From Mojavia pulchra JT2-VF2 (lineage in GTDB: Bacteria; Cyanobacteriota; Cyanobacteriia; Cyanobacteriales; Nostocaceae), in the NCBI GenBank assembly GCA_019359325.1, contig JAHHHN010000005.1, positions 186,001 through 250,000 on the forward strand: a DNA stretch of 64,000 bases. Direction: 5' to 3'. Below the pieces are notes generated by a model, which was given only the letters and a program-made list of their open reading frames with translations, was not told the origin of the DNA and did not search any database. Shown in pieces: positions 42,733-52,667 of this stretch (position 1 is its first letter; each line of letters starts with the position of its first letter). The translations under genes and the position numbers were made by a program.

Positions 42733-45453
42733 TTAAAGCCAATTGCCGACTAAAACATAGGGGGCCCAGTAATAGGGATTTTGATACTTTGGCTCCTTTA
42801 ATAGAGCTTGCTGGGCGCGATGGAGTGCTTGACCCTTGCTTACTCCCGGCTGATTCAAGTGTTTGTAGAACTGCTCCATTAATTTGACAGTAGACTCATC
42901 ACTCACTTTCCACAAGGTACCTAGTGTACTGTTTGCCCCCGACCGGACAGCTAATCCGGCTAGTCCTAGAGGCGCTCGGTTGTCTCCTTCTCCTGTTTGA
43001 CAAGCACTCAAAACAAGCAATTCTATAGCGCCTGTTGCCTTTTGCTTTCTGCTAGTTAGCAAGTTCTCTAAATCACGAGATTTAAGGAGTTCGTTATAAG
43101 CGAGAATAAATGTCTGTTCGGGGTCTGAACTGAAATTTCCATGAGTTGCCAAATGCACTACCGTAAAAGCATCTGATGTGAGGTCTTGCTGCATATTGGC
43201 CGGAGTGAATTGTGAATTCAGTAGTATTTTACTAGAGGATGCTACTTGCTGAATTTGCTGCAATTCTGCAGTGGCGTTAATGGCGTCAAAACGGTGATTT
43301 TCCACTTCCATGGGACTACTGATTCCAGCAGCTAAAACTTTTAATTCCCTAAGCTTGGCTGTAAGATTAAACAACACCGCGTTAGGAACCAGAGTAAGGG
43401 CATACTTCTTTTCAATTAGATACTCTTTAGCTTTGCCGTCATAAAGAGCAGCCATCGGAATATTCTGCAAATCCGTATCAAGCACGAAGACCAAAGTTTC
43501 AACTTCACTGCTACTTTTTAGGTATGGCTCAAGCGGTTCAAGCAACCATTGATAAACCTGTTGGGATATGTCTGTGATGTTTGCGCGGCTGTATCCTAAT
43601 ATAGCTCTTCGCAATTTTTCAACCGTCTCTTTCACCACCCTTTGCTGCACCGGATGTTGAAAGTGTCTCAACGGTTGCCCAGGCAACTTGAAGAGGACTT
43701 CTAACCTATCTTTGAGAATAATAGGGTAGATAAATGCTGCTTGGTGTGAGACTTGCTCGAAATTCTGTTTTAGCGGCACTGTTTGGCCAAGGTAGCAACC
43801 GAGGTAATTTTCTAATTCTGCTAGCTGTAGGGCATCAATAGTTGCGATCGCTCTTTCCAGGTTTTCTTGGCTGGGATCAGAACTGCCTTGAGGACTCAAG
43901 AGCAAATCGACTAATTCACGGTAGACTGGTTCTGCTTGATCTCTAAAGGAAAACTGCACATCTGGATTGATAGTAAGCAAGTTGCTGCGAACAGACCCAA
44001 GAGTATCGACAGCAATAGAATAGGAAGCGATCGCTCCTTTGCTGTTTCCCTGCTGTGCCAGTAAGCGTCCCAACTGCCACTCCCAACGGTAACGAATCTC
44101 TGGAGCTTGAATCTGCTGGGCAATGAACAGGGCTTGCTCAGTAAGTTTTCTAGCTGCTGGCAACTGCCCAGCCAACTGATACACTTCTCCTAGCTGACCA
44201 AGGGCATAGGATTCAGCCCTTCGGTCTTGCAAGCTGTGAGCCTGTTGAACTGCGGTGGCTAAAATCTGAGCAATTTCTGCCCATAAGGGAGTTTCTTGGG
44301 CAAACGTGTGTACCAGCAGTTGTTCCCGGCGAACGCTACTTCTACATGAAATCGCTTCTGTATAAACATCAGACTTGAGGCAAGTCAAGCTCCGAGCTAA
44401 GTTAAGCCGGGCATAGATTGCTGTCCGACTCAAAGGCAAGTTAGCGATCGATTGCTGAACTTGAGACACTAGTTTTCCAACGTCTGACCACTGCCCAGTT
44501 TCTATTAAAAGGCTCAACTGATTCAACTGGGGCTGAACTTGGCTGCCCAATTTTGATGCTTCTTCATAAAAATTAATAGCGAATTTAGCGTGTTCAATTT
44601 CCTCTTGTTTCTTCCCAATCGCTATAGCTCTATTACTTAAGGCTCGTTCAGTGTTGCCTAACTCAAGCAGAGTCAAAGCTTTGGTTGTTGTTTGCCCAGC
44701 TAGTTGCACGCTTTGGGCCAAAACCTGTCTTGACTCAGCTAGAGCGCCAATTTGCCTAAGAGCATTGCCGAGATAACGCAATCCAGTAGCCTTGAGGGAA
44801 GGGTCTGATTCTGATTTCAGAATTTGGTTAACCTGTTCTAAAGTTTTTGCTGCTTGGCGACTCAACCCCAATGCTTGTAAAGCTTTGGCTTGGTTAAGTG
44901 AACTGCCAATCAATCCTGCTTGATTGCCAGCTTTAGCGTAGGTAGCACTCGCTTGCTTCCAGGTGGAGAGAGCCTCTTCTAATCTTCCCTTTGCCCATTC
45001 CAAGCTGCCTTGAGTATTTAGGGCTTTAGCCAAAATTTCCCAGTAGCTCAGTGAGGGAGCTGAATTCTCTAGATTTTTCAGCAGATTAAGGCTTGTAGTG
45101 CTTGCGCCTTGAGCGTCCTCCCACTGCCCTAGCTCTTGATAAGCCAAAGAAAGATTACTCAGCGCTAGCGCTCTTTTGAGGTTATCTGCTTGTTGAGCAA
45201 AGGCTGAAGCTGCCCGATGCCAAACTGTTGCGGCTTCAGAAAACTTTTGAGCTTCGTAGAGTTCTATACCCTGTTGCAGTAACAATTGGGCATTTGTAGT
45301 CTGAGTCTTTGTTGAGGAAACAACTTCCACTTGTTGAGCAGACAGAACAGGAACACCAATAGTTGTTGTGAACGCCAAAACTGCCAGCAGTGTTAGTTTC
45401 AGAATCCTTCGGGACACTGCTTTGAAAAAGCTTGAAACAACTTTGCTTTTCAT
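42733..45453 (-). CDS. Exported CHAT-domain protein with TPR repeats
   Basis: 906 aa from the ATG at 45451-45453 (the open frame reaches a GTG nine codons upstream). A signal peptide (SRRILKLTLLAVLAFTTTIG, cleavage near LSAQQ) leads into about ten TPR-like helical repeats (~40-480) and a C-terminal CHAT domain (~600-906). The caspase-like His-Cys dyad is visible as HLATHGNF and LSACQTGEG, with GLAGLAVRSGANSTLGTLW as the family end. CHAT proteases cleave partner proteins in several bacterial systems. Its neighbour is a TPS exoprotein on the same strand, 39 bases away, so the two are probably cotranscribed and may act together at the cell surface. Confidence 0.92.
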   Translation of the reverse strand: MKSKVVSSFFKAVSRRILKLTLLAVLAFTTTIGVPVLSAQQVEVVSSTKTQTTNAQLLLQQGIELYEAQKFSEAATVWHRAASAFAQQADNLKRALALSNLSLAYQELGQWEDAQGASTTSLNLLKNLENSAPSLSYWEILAKALNTQGSLEWAKGRLEEALSTWKQASATYAKAGNQAGLIGSSLNQAKALQALGLSRQAAKTLEQVNQILKSESDPSLKATGLRYLGNALRQIGALAESRQVLAQSVQLAGQTTTKALTLLELGNTERALSNRAIAIGKKQEEIEHAKFAINFYEEASKLGSQVQPQLNQLSLLIETGQWSDVGKLVSQVQQSIANLPLSRTAIYARLNLARSLTCLKSDVYTEAISCRSSVRREQLLVHTFAQETPLWAEIAQILATAVQQAHSLQDRRAESYALGQLGEVYQLAGQLPAARKLTEQALFIAQQIQAPEIRYRWEWQLGRLLAQQGNSKGAIASYSIAVDTLGSVRSNLLTINPDVQFSFRDQAEPVYRELVDLLLSPQGSSDPSQENLERAIATIDALQLAELENYLGCYLGQTVPLKQNFEQVSHQAAFIYPIILKDRLEVLFKLPGQPLRHFQHPVQQRVVKETVEKLRRAILGYSRANITDISQQVYQWLLEPLEPYLKSSSEVETLVFVLDTDLQNIPMAALYDGKAKEYLIEKKYALTLVPNAVLFNLTAKLRELKVLAAGISSPMEVENHRFDAINATAELQQIQQVASSSKILLNSQFTPANMQQDLTSDAFTVVHLATHGNFSSDPEQTFILAYNELLKSRDLENLLTSRKQKATGAIELLVLSACQTGEGDNRAPLGLAGLAVRSGANSTLGTLWKVSDESTVKLMEQFYKHLNQPGVSKGQALHRAQQALLKEPKYQNPYYWAPYVLVGNWL

Positions 45454-48400
45454 TTCACTCAAATACTTGCAACTATTCACTGTTTTTTTTAGCTAACGCC
45501 AGCTACAAAGGTTTTCTGATGTGGTATTGGGAATCTGAGCGACGAGTTCCAGATTCCCATTTTTATTAATCATCCACCCTTGGGCTTCCACAATTGATTT
45601 TGAACTTCCACGAACATCAACTGAATTGTCGGCTAATTGTCTTGGCAGTTGCACATCTTTCCAAACCTCGTTGTTGTCGAGAGCTTCATAAGGATTGGGT
45701 GGCAAACCACCGCGTCCAGTGTTGATAAAACGACTCGTTGACTTTTGATAACTAGCTTGACAGCCCTGTATCGGTTCGGGAACTCCGAGTTCACTTGCTA
45801 ATTCAACCAAACCTTGACTGGGATCAACATCCGGCGTATTAATGTTCACGTTGCCATTGATGCCGAACTGAGAACTGACAGTGATATCACTGTGTGGAGT
45901 TGGTTGAGGGCGAAACCCAATTCCAAATAGACCTTGGGTAGTAATGTTAATATTTCCTCCTATCCCCTCATAGGCATTGGCACTGATATCGCTGTTTTCC
46001 TTAGGAACTGCAATGATGAATTTGGCATCGATATCAATATTGCCGCCATCCCCACCTGCCTCTGCTGTGCCTGCTGTGGCGGAGATTTGACTGTTATGAC
46101 GCAGCAACAATAAGTCTGTTTCTTTTATGGTAATGTCACCACCATTTCCAGAGGTAGTACTTGCACTGATTAAACCTTTGTTATCAAGCCGAATCTTATC
46201 TGCTGTAATCTTCAAAATACCAGCATTTCCAGTACCTGTACTTATAACTCGCAATGCGCCATCATTGCGAAGAACTATGCTATCTGCGTTGACAGTTACA
46301 TTTCCCGCACTTCCTGTGCTATCTTGCTCAGTATTACTACCAATCTCTGCAAAGTCTTGAATCAACAAAGACTGTGCAGTGACGTTAATTTGCCCAGCGT
46401 TCCCTGCATTTGATGAATTAGTTTTTATACCTGCGTAATTTTGAATCGTTAAGGAGCCTGTATCAATCTTAATTTCTCCACCATTACCTTTACTACTTGG
46501 CTCACTCGTGTTACTTGAGATACCTACTAGTTCTTCCAGTAGTAAAGAATTTGCAGTAATGTTTATTTTTCCAGCATTCCCTGTGCCTGAAGTATTACTA
46601 ACCACACCAGATTGTTTGCGAATTACAAAATCTTTGACATTGATGTCGATTGCTCCACCATTACCTGAACTGCGTGGATGCGTACCCGTATTCACCCCCG
46701 ATCTTGTTTCAATCAACAAAGAATTTGCAGTGATGTTAATTGTTCCGCCATCGCCACCTGCCTGGGCTGTGCCGGCTGTGGCTGAGATTTTACTGTTATT
46801 GCGCAACAAAATATTATCTGCCGTAATCTGCAAAATACCAGCATTTCCAGTACCAGTACTCATAACTCGTAGTGCGCCATCATTGTGAAGAACTATGCTA
46901 TTTGCGTTGACAGTTACATTTCCCGCACTTCCTGTGCTACTTTGCTCAGTATTACTACTAATCTCTGCAAAGTCTTGAATCAACAATGACTGTGCGGTGA
47001 CGTTAACTTGCCCAGCGTTCCCTGTATTTGATGAATTAGTTTTTATACCTGCGTACTTTTGAACCGTTAAGGAGCCTGTATCAATCTTAATCTCACCGCC
47101 ATTACCTTTACTACTTTGCCCAGTCGTCTTACTACTGATTTCTGCAAAGTCTTGAACAAGTAAAGAATTTGCAGTAATGCTGATTTTTCCAGCATTTCCT
47201 CGACCTCGAGAGTTTGTATTAATACTAGATGATTTTTTGACTGTCAAAGAGTCTGTCTTAATATCTATTTCTCCACCGTCACCCATGCTGCCTTGTTTCG
47301 CAATACTCTCGATCCCCGCTTGTTCTTCTAGTAATAAAGAATTTGCAGTAATGCTGATTTTTCCAGCATTCCCTGTGTCTGAAGTATTGCTAGCCAAACC
47401 AGATTTTTTGCGGATTACAAAAGAATCTTTGACATTAATGTTGATTTCCCCGGCGTTACCTTTTTCTTCAGAAAGAGTAGCCATACCACTTCCCTGTTCA
47501 ATTAGTAGAGAATTAGCTCTAAGGTTTATACGTCCGGCATTGCCTTCGCTATAAGTATTGCTACCTAACCCGCTCTGATTTTTAAAAATAATAGAATCTG
47601 CTTCAAGAGCAATTTCTCCACCTTTGCCTATTCCTGTTGTATGGTTACGCGGGGAGCTTTGGTTCTCAAGTAATATGTATCTATTAGCAAAAAGCTGAAT
47701 TAGTCCAGCTTCCCCGGAATCGAAAGTGTAATTACTGATATTGGACTGATTAAGAGATATTGAATCTCCTATAATGGTAGTCCCTCCCCCTTTGCCAGCG
47801 CCAACTGTATCACCCAATAATAATGACTCTTGAGTGAGAGTAATATCCCTACCCACAAGGACGATAGAACCACCACCCTTTCCTGTGGTATTTACCAATG
47901 GTTTTCCAGAAAACTGGATATTTTCAAAATTGGTAATGTCTTGATAATTCAGCTTCCAACCTTCTGGTACTGGAACGAGATTCACACTACCGCTACCACC
48001 AACACTACCGATTTCAATACGTCCCTGTGGAGCCTTGAGAATACCACCTTCAAAGGACACCTTACCTCCCAGCAGTGCTAATGTTTTACCTTCTTGAACC
48101 TCCAAGCCTGTGACACTACTATCGTCAACAGCGTTACGGGGTTCTTTTGTAATCAACTCAAGTGGAATATTATGCCCTGTTCCAGTCACTTTAATTTCCC
48201 CTGGATTGTTATCCATATCCAACCCCACGGGCGCGGTTATCGTTAACAAGGGTGCTGACTCAGGATTAGTCGCACTAAACTCATAACCATCTTTAAACTT
48301 TAAGCTGCTAGCAGTACTGGCAACGAATGAACCACCAACATCCAACCTTGCATTCTGACCGAAGACAATACCATTCGGATTGATCAAAAACAGGTTGGCT

Positions 48401-48836
48401 GTGCCGTTGGCTTTAATTAACCCATCAATATCAGAGATTGACCCGCCTGTCACTCTAGTTAAGATATTTTGAATATTTGGAGAATTTTGAAAAAAAGCTG
48501 TAGAGCCAGTCGGTACAGAAAAATTGTTAAAACTATGAAACAGATTACTACCTGCCGAGGTTCCACCTGTGATATTGAAGATATTGTCTTCTAAGTTGAC
48601 GTTGGAATTATGTGGAAGTGTGGTGTCCGGTGTAATTTGAGCTTGGGTTCTATTTGCGCTAAAGATCATCGTGCTAATAATAGCAATCCCCAATAACCAG
48701 TCTTGATGCATAGACACCCTGGACATAGCGCTCTCCTAGCCAAAGGAAATTAGGCAAAAAGTCTTCATTAGGCATATACATACCATTTAAATCAATTTAC
48801 GCACTTTGCTCAAAGTTTCTTAACTACTCCCTTCCC
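45331..48836. repeat. Direct duplication, copy A (CHAT 5' end + TPS exoprotein + promoter)
   Basis: From ttgttgagcagacagaacag at 45331 to ..ttaacta at 48836 this segment is repeated at 48946-52345. The copied unit covers the first ~41 codons of the CHAT gene, the full exoprotein gene and ~110 bases of its upstream region. Homology stops abruptly at both edges. Confidence 0.9.
45493..48726 (-). CDS. Two-partner-secretion exoprotein (filamentous haemagglutinin-type), copy A
   Basis: 1077 aa. Signal peptide to about residue 29 (ending RTQAQ), then the TPS domain: ITPDTTLPHNSNV, GGTSAGSNLFHSF, ILTRVTGGSISDIDG and the NPNGI motif in LFLINPNGIVFGQNARLDVG. The rest is a long beta-helix of ~30-residue repeats (TGNAGKISITANSLLLEE, GNGGEIKIDTGSLTVQ) and a conserved C-terminus ending ENLCSWR. 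It would be secreted through an Omp85-type TpsB pore; none is in the window. The CHAT gene follows on the same strand. Confidence 0.92.
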   Translation of the reverse strand: MSRVSMHQDWLLGIAIISTMIFSANRTQAQITPDTTLPHNSNVNLEDNIFNITGGTSAGSNLFHSFNNFSVPTGSTAFFQNSPNIQNILTRVTGGSISDIDGLIKANGTANLFLINPNGIVFGQNARLDVGGSFVASTASSLKFKDGYEFSATNPESAPLLTITAPVGLDMDNNPGEIKVTGTGHNIPLELITKEPRNAVDDSSVTGLEVQEGKTLALLGGKVSFEGGILKAPQGRIEIGSVGGSGSVNLVPVPEGWKLNYQDITNFENIQFSGKPLVNTTGKGGGSIVLVGRDITLTQESLLLGDTVGAGKGGGTTIIGDSISLNQSNISNYTFDSGEAGLIQLFANRYILLENQSSPRNHTTGIGKGGEIALEADSIIFKNQSGLGSNTYSEGNAGRINLRANSLLIEQGSGMATLSEEKGNAGEININVKDSFVIRKKSGLASNTSDTGNAGKISITANSLLLEEQAGIESIAKQGSMGDGGEIDIKTDSLTVKKSSSINTNSRGRGNAGKISITANSLLVQDFAEISSKTTGQSSKGNGGEIKIDTGSLTVQKYAGIKTNSSNTGNAGQVNVTAQSLLIQDFAEISSNTEQSSTGSAGNVTVNANSIVLHNDGALRVMSTGTGNAGILQITADNILLRNNSKISATAGTAQAGGDGGTINITANSLLIETRSGVNTGTHPRSSGNGGAIDINVKDFVIRKQSGVVSNTSGTGNAGKINITANSLLLEELVGISSNTSEPSSKGNGGEIKIDTGSLTIQNYAGIKTNSSNAGNAGQINVTAQSLLIQDFAEIGSNTEQDSTGSAGNVTVNADSIVLRNDGALRVISTGTGNAGILKITADKIRLDNKGLISASTTSGNGGDITIKETDLLLLRHNSQISATAGTAEAGGDGGNIDIDAKFIIAVPKENSDISANAYEGIGGNINITTQGLFGIGFRPQPTPHSDITVSSQFGINGNVNINTPDVDPSQGLVELASELGVPEPIQGCQASYQKSTSRFINTGRGGLPPNPYEALDNNEVWKDVQLPRQLADNSVDVRGSSKSIVEAQGWMINKNGNLELVAQIPNTTSENLCSWR

Positions 48837-48945
48837 GCTATCAAATTATCTATCTCTTCCTTTGTATCCTTCGTGTCCTTTGCGGCTCGTTAAAAAGATT
48901 TAGGTATTCTTTGAGCGGAAAGGGAGTATTACAATTACGCACAGT

Positions 48946-49185
48946 TTGTTGAGCAGACAGAACAGGAACACTAATAGTTGTTGTGAACGCCAAAACTGCC
49001 AGCAGTGTTTGGACTTACGCACTCAGATCCCCCAACCCCCTCCCGGGGGCTTTAGACTTTCCCCCTTTTTAAGGGGGGCTAGGGGGGATCAGGGTTTCAG
49101 GCTTCAGTGCGTAAGTCCTAAGTGTTAGTTTCAGAATCCTTCGGGACACTGCTTTGAAAAAGCTTGAAACAACTTTGCTTTTCAT
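48946..49185 (-). pseudogene. 5' relic of a duplicated CHAT gene
   Basis: The sequence matches 45331-45453, the first ~41 codons of the CHAT gene including its ATG (here 49183-49185), almost base for base. It is split by the insertion at 49010-49120 and stops at 48946, beyond which no CHAT sequence is found. A second CHAT gene therefore once followed (or was only partly copied with) the copy-B exoprotein gene. Confidence 0.9.
49004..49126. mobile_element. 111-bp MITE-like element with 6-bp target duplication
   Basis: Inside the CHAT relic agtgtt occurs at 49004-49009 and again at 49121-49126, while the undisrupted CHAT gene has it once, so this is the target duplication. The insert (49010-49120) has terminal inverted repeats ggacttacgcac (49011-49022) and gtgcgtaagtcc (49107-49118). 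A GC-rich inner palindrome (gatcccccaaccccc.../ctaggggggatc) lies between. There is no room for a transposase, so it is a non-autonomous element. Confidence 0.88.
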
Positions 49186-49224
49186 TTCACTCAAATACTT
49201 GCAACTGTTCACTGTTTTTTTTAG

Positions 49225-52200
49225 CTAACGCCAGCTACAAAGGTTTTCTGATGTGGTATTGGGAATCTGAGCGACGAGTTCCACATTCCCATTTTTATTA
49301 ATCATCCACCCTTGGGCTTCCACAATTGATTTTGAACTTCCACGAACATCAACTGAATTGTCGGCTAATTGTCTTGGCAGTTGCACATCTTTCCAAACCT
49401 CGTTGCTGTCGAGAGCTTCATAAGGATTGGGTGGCAAACCACCGCGTCCAGTGTTGATAAAACGACTCGTTGACTTTTGATAACTAGCTTGACAGCCCTG
49501 TATCGGTTCGGGAACTCCGAGTTCGCTTGCTAATTCAACCAAACCTTGACTGGGATCAACATCCGGCGTATTAATGTTCACGTTGCCATTGATGCCGAAT
49601 CGAGAACTGACAGTGATATCACTGTGTGGAGTTGGTTGAGGGCGAAACCTAATCCCAAACAGACCTTGAGTAGTGATGTTGATATTTCCTCCTCTTCCCT
49701 CATAGGCATTGGCACTGATATCACTGTTTTCTTCAGGAACTGCAATGATGAATTTGGCATCGATATCAATATTGCCGCCATCGCCACCTGCCCCTGCTAT
49801 GCCTGCTGTGGCGGAGATTTGGCTGTTATGACGCAGCAACAATAAGTCTGTTTCTTTTATGGTAATGTCACCACCATTTCCAGAGATAGTACTTGCACTG
49901 ATTAGACTTTGGTTATCAAGTCGAATCTTAGGAGCCGTAATCTTCAAAATACCAGCATTTCCAGTACCACTACTTTCAACCCACAATTTGCCTTCATTGC
50001 GAAGAACTATGCTATTTGCGTTGACAGTTAAGTTTCCCGCACTTCCTGTGCTACCAAGCTCAGTATTACTTTCGATTCCTGCCTTGTTTTGAATCTGCAA
50101 TGACTGTGCGTTGACGCTAATTTGCCCAGCGTTCCCTGCATTTGAAGAATTAGTTATTATACCTGCTCCATTTTGAATCGTTAAGGAGCCTGTATCAACC
50201 TTAATTTCTCCGCCATTACCATTACGACTTTGCCCCATCGTCTTACTTTCGATTCCTGACAATTGTTGAACAAGCAGAAAATTTGCACTAATGCTGATTT
50301 TTCCAGCGTTACCTGCATTTGAAGAATTAGTTTTTATACCTGCTCCATTTTGAACCGTTAAGGAGCCTGTATCAATCTTAATCTCACCGCCATTACCTTT
50401 ACTACTTTGCCCCGTCGTCTTACTACTGATTTCTGCATTGTCTTGAACAAGCAGAGAATTTGCACTAATGCTGATTTTTCCAGCATTCCCTGCATTTGAA
50501 GAATTAGTTTTTATACCTGCTCCATTTTGAATCGTTAAGGAGCCTGTATCAATCTTAATTTCTCCGCCATTACCATTACTACTTTGCCCCGTCGTGTTAC
50601 TGTCGATTTGTGTTTTGTTTTGAACAAGCAGAGAATTTGCATTAATGCTGATTTTTCCAGCATTTCCTCCACCATTAGAGGTTGTATTTATACCTGCGTT
50701 GCTTTGAACTGTCAAAGAGCCTGCTTTAATATCTATCTCTATCTCTCCACCGTTACCTGTGCTATTTTTTTGTGCAACACTACTGATCCCCCCCTCTTCC
50801 AGTAGTAAAGAATTTGCAGTAATGCTGATTTTTCCAGCATTCCCTGTGCCTGAAGTATTGCTACTCACACCAGATTTTTTGCGGATTACAAAAGAATCTT
50901 TGACATGAATGTTAATTTCCCCACCCTTACCTGAGCTACCTGGTTCAGTACCCGTACTCAACCCCGAATTTTTTTCTTCAATCAAGAAATAATTTGCAAT
51001 AATGTTAATTTTTCCGGCATCACCTACATTGTAGGCTTTATTCCCCAACCCTCCTTTTAAGACAAAATTACCATCTACAGAGATGTTGATTTCCCCAGCG
51101 TTACCTTTTCCTTTAGAAACAGTACCCATACCACTTTGTTCAATTAGTAGAGAGTTAGCTTTAAGGTTTATACGTCCGGCATCTCCTTCACTATAAGTAT
51201 TGCTATTTACCTCACTATTGTTTTTGAAAACAATAGAATCTGCTTCAAGAGTAATTTCTCCGGCTTTTCCTATTCCTGTTGTATCGTTTTTAATGCTAGT
51301 CTCTCCTCCTTTGCCAGCGCCAACTGTTTCACCCAGTAGAAATGACTCTTCAGCCAGAGTAATATCCCTACCCACAAGGGCGATAGAACCACCACCCTTT
51401 CCCGAAGTACTAACGAACGACTTTTGAGAAAACTGGATATTTTCAAAATTGGTAATGCCTTGATAATTCAGCTTCCAACCTTCTGGTACTGGAACGAGAT
51501 TCACAGTGCCACTACCACCAACACTACCGATTTCAATACGTCCCTGTGGGGCCTTGAGAATACCACCTTCAAGGGACACCTTACCTCCTAATAGTGCTAA
51601 TGTTTTACCTTCTTGAACCGATAATCCCGTTACGCTACTGTCGTCAACAGCGTTACGGGGGTCTTTTGCAAAATACCCAAGTGGAATCTTATGCCCTGTT
51701 CCAGTCACTTTAATTTCCCCTGGATTGTTATCCATACCCAACCCCACGGGCGCGGTTATCGTTAATAGGGGTGCTGACTGAGGATTAGTCGCACTAAACT
51801 CATAACCATCTTTAAACTTTAAGCTGCTAGCAGTACTGGCAACGAATGAACCACCAACATCCAACCTTGCATTCTGACCGAAGACAATGCCATTCGGATT
51901 GATCAAAAACAGGTTGGCTGTGCCGTTGGCTTTAATTAACCCATCAATATCAGAGATTGACCCGCCTGTCACTCTAGTTAAGATATTTTGAATATTTGCA
52001 GAATTGTTAAAAAAAGCTGTAAAGCCAGTCGGTACAGAAAAATTTTTCAAACTATGAAACAAATTATTACCTGCCGAGGTTCCACCTGTGATATTGAAGA
52101 TATTGTCTTCTAAGTTGACGTTGGAATTATGTGGAAGTGTGGTGTCCGGTGTAATTTGAGCTTGGGTTCTATTTGCGCTAAAGATCATCGTGCTAATAAT

Positions 52201-52245
52201 AGCAATCCCCAATAACCAGTCTTGATGCATAGACACCCTGGACAT
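49225..52245 (-). CDS. Two-partner-secretion exoprotein (filamentous haemagglutinin-type), copy B
   Basis: 1006 aa. It has the same signal peptide and TPS domain (GGTSAGNNLFHSLKNFSVP, NPNGIVFGQN) as copy A and a nearly identical last ~190 residues ending ENLCSWR. The central beta-helix differs in repeat number and order: KGNGGEIKIDTGSLTVQNGA with AGIKTNSSNAGNAGKISI is amplified here. The pattern, identical ends and shuffled middle, points to recombination among repeats after duplication. Its former CHAT neighbour is reduced to the relic at 48946-49185. Confidence 0.92.
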   Translation of the reverse strand: MSRVSMHQDWLLGIAIISTMIFSANRTQAQITPDTTLPHNSNVNLEDNIFNITGGTSAGNNLFHSLKNFSVPTGFTAFFNNSANIQNILTRVTGGSISDIDGLIKANGTANLFLINPNGIVFGQNARLDVGGSFVASTASSLKFKDGYEFSATNPQSAPLLTITAPVGLGMDNNPGEIKVTGTGHKIPLGYFAKDPRNAVDDSSVTGLSVQEGKTLALLGGKVSLEGGILKAPQGRIEIGSVGGSGTVNLVPVPEGWKLNYQGITNFENIQFSQKSFVSTSGKGGGSIALVGRDITLAEESFLLGETVGAGKGGETSIKNDTTGIGKAGEITLEADSIVFKNNSEVNSNTYSEGDAGRINLKANSLLIEQSGMGTVSKGKGNAGEINISVDGNFVLKGGLGNKAYNVGDAGKINIIANYFLIEEKNSGLSTGTEPGSSGKGGEINIHVKDSFVIRKKSGVSSNTSGTGNAGKISITANSLLLEEGGISSVAQKNSTGNGGEIEIDIKAGSLTVQSNAGINTTSNGGGNAGKISINANSLLVQNKTQIDSNTTGQSSNGNGGEIKIDTGSLTIQNGAGIKTNSSNAGNAGKISISANSLLVQDNAEISSKTTGQSSKGNGGEIKIDTGSLTVQNGAGIKTNSSNAGNAGKISISANFLLVQQLSGIESKTMGQSRNGNGGEIKVDTGSLTIQNGAGIITNSSNAGNAGQISVNAQSLQIQNKAGIESNTELGSTGSAGNLTVNANSIVLRNEGKLWVESSGTGNAGILKITAPKIRLDNQSLISASTISGNGGDITIKETDLLLLRHNSQISATAGIAGAGGDGGNIDIDAKFIIAVPEENSDISANAYEGRGGNINITTQGLFGIRFRPQPTPHSDITVSSRFGINGNVNINTPDVDPSQGLVELASELGVPEPIQGCQASYQKSTSRFINTGRGGLPPNPYEALDSNEVWKDVQLPRQLADNSVDVRGSSKSIVEAQGWMINKNGNVELVAQIPNTTSENLCSWR

Positions 52246-52661
52246 AGCGCTCTCCTAGCCAAAGGAAATTAGGCAAAAAGTCTTCATTAGGTATATACAT
52301 ACCATTTAAAACAACTTACGCACTTTGCTCAAAGTTTCTTAACTATTGCCATGAGGCGCTGTACAAATTAACCATAGTCTGTGTAATAAATTTGTTTTTC
52401 AGGCATTGTTGGATAATCTTAAAAGAGTCGCTGTATCCCACATTTTACAAGTGCGATCGCCTCCTCCAGGCGCGCTACGCGTGAGCCGCAAAATACCGTA
52501 TTTTTGAAGTTAATGTATCCCTACTGTTGTGACACACTTAAAATAATAAATTAGAAGTATTTGATGAGGATGTTGGGTCTAATGCTTCCACCCAACCTAC
52601 AAAATTGTTGCACCGTTTTAGCTGTGTCACACTATTTAGATCAGTTTGATGTTTTATTTGG
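52246..52661. other. Intergenic with dispersed palindromes
   Basis: After the duplicated promoter (to 52345) there is a GC-rich dispersed repeat around 52452-52492 (gtgcgatcgcctcctccagg, then cgcgctacgcgtgagc). A palindrome gttgggt (52572-52578)/acccaac (52590-52596) follows, of the 'ggtgggt..acccaac' class. No gene was seen. Confidence 0.5.
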
Positions 52662-52667
52662 TTGAGT

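Larger units (their letters stand above)
48727..49224. other. Junction of the duplication: promoter of copy A, CHAT relic and MITE
   Basis: 48727-48836 is the duplicated upstream region of the exoprotein gene. 48837-48945 is unique sequence. 48946-49224 is the copied 5' end of the CHAT gene plus the CHAT/exoprotein spacer, interrupted by the element at 49010-49120. Confidence 0.85.
48946..52345. repeat. Direct duplication, copy B
   Basis: Second copy of the ~3.4-kb unit (see 45331-48836). It includes the split CHAT 5' relic, the copy-B exoprotein gene and its upstream region, where agcgctctcctagccaaagg and following bases match copy A until ..ttaacta at 52345. Confidence 0.9.

Noticed and set aside
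46127-51427. Several plus-strand ORFs of 70-126 codons opposite the exoprotein genes
   Set aside because: Repeat-driven shadows of the beta-helix coding strand; the same ones recur in both duplicates.
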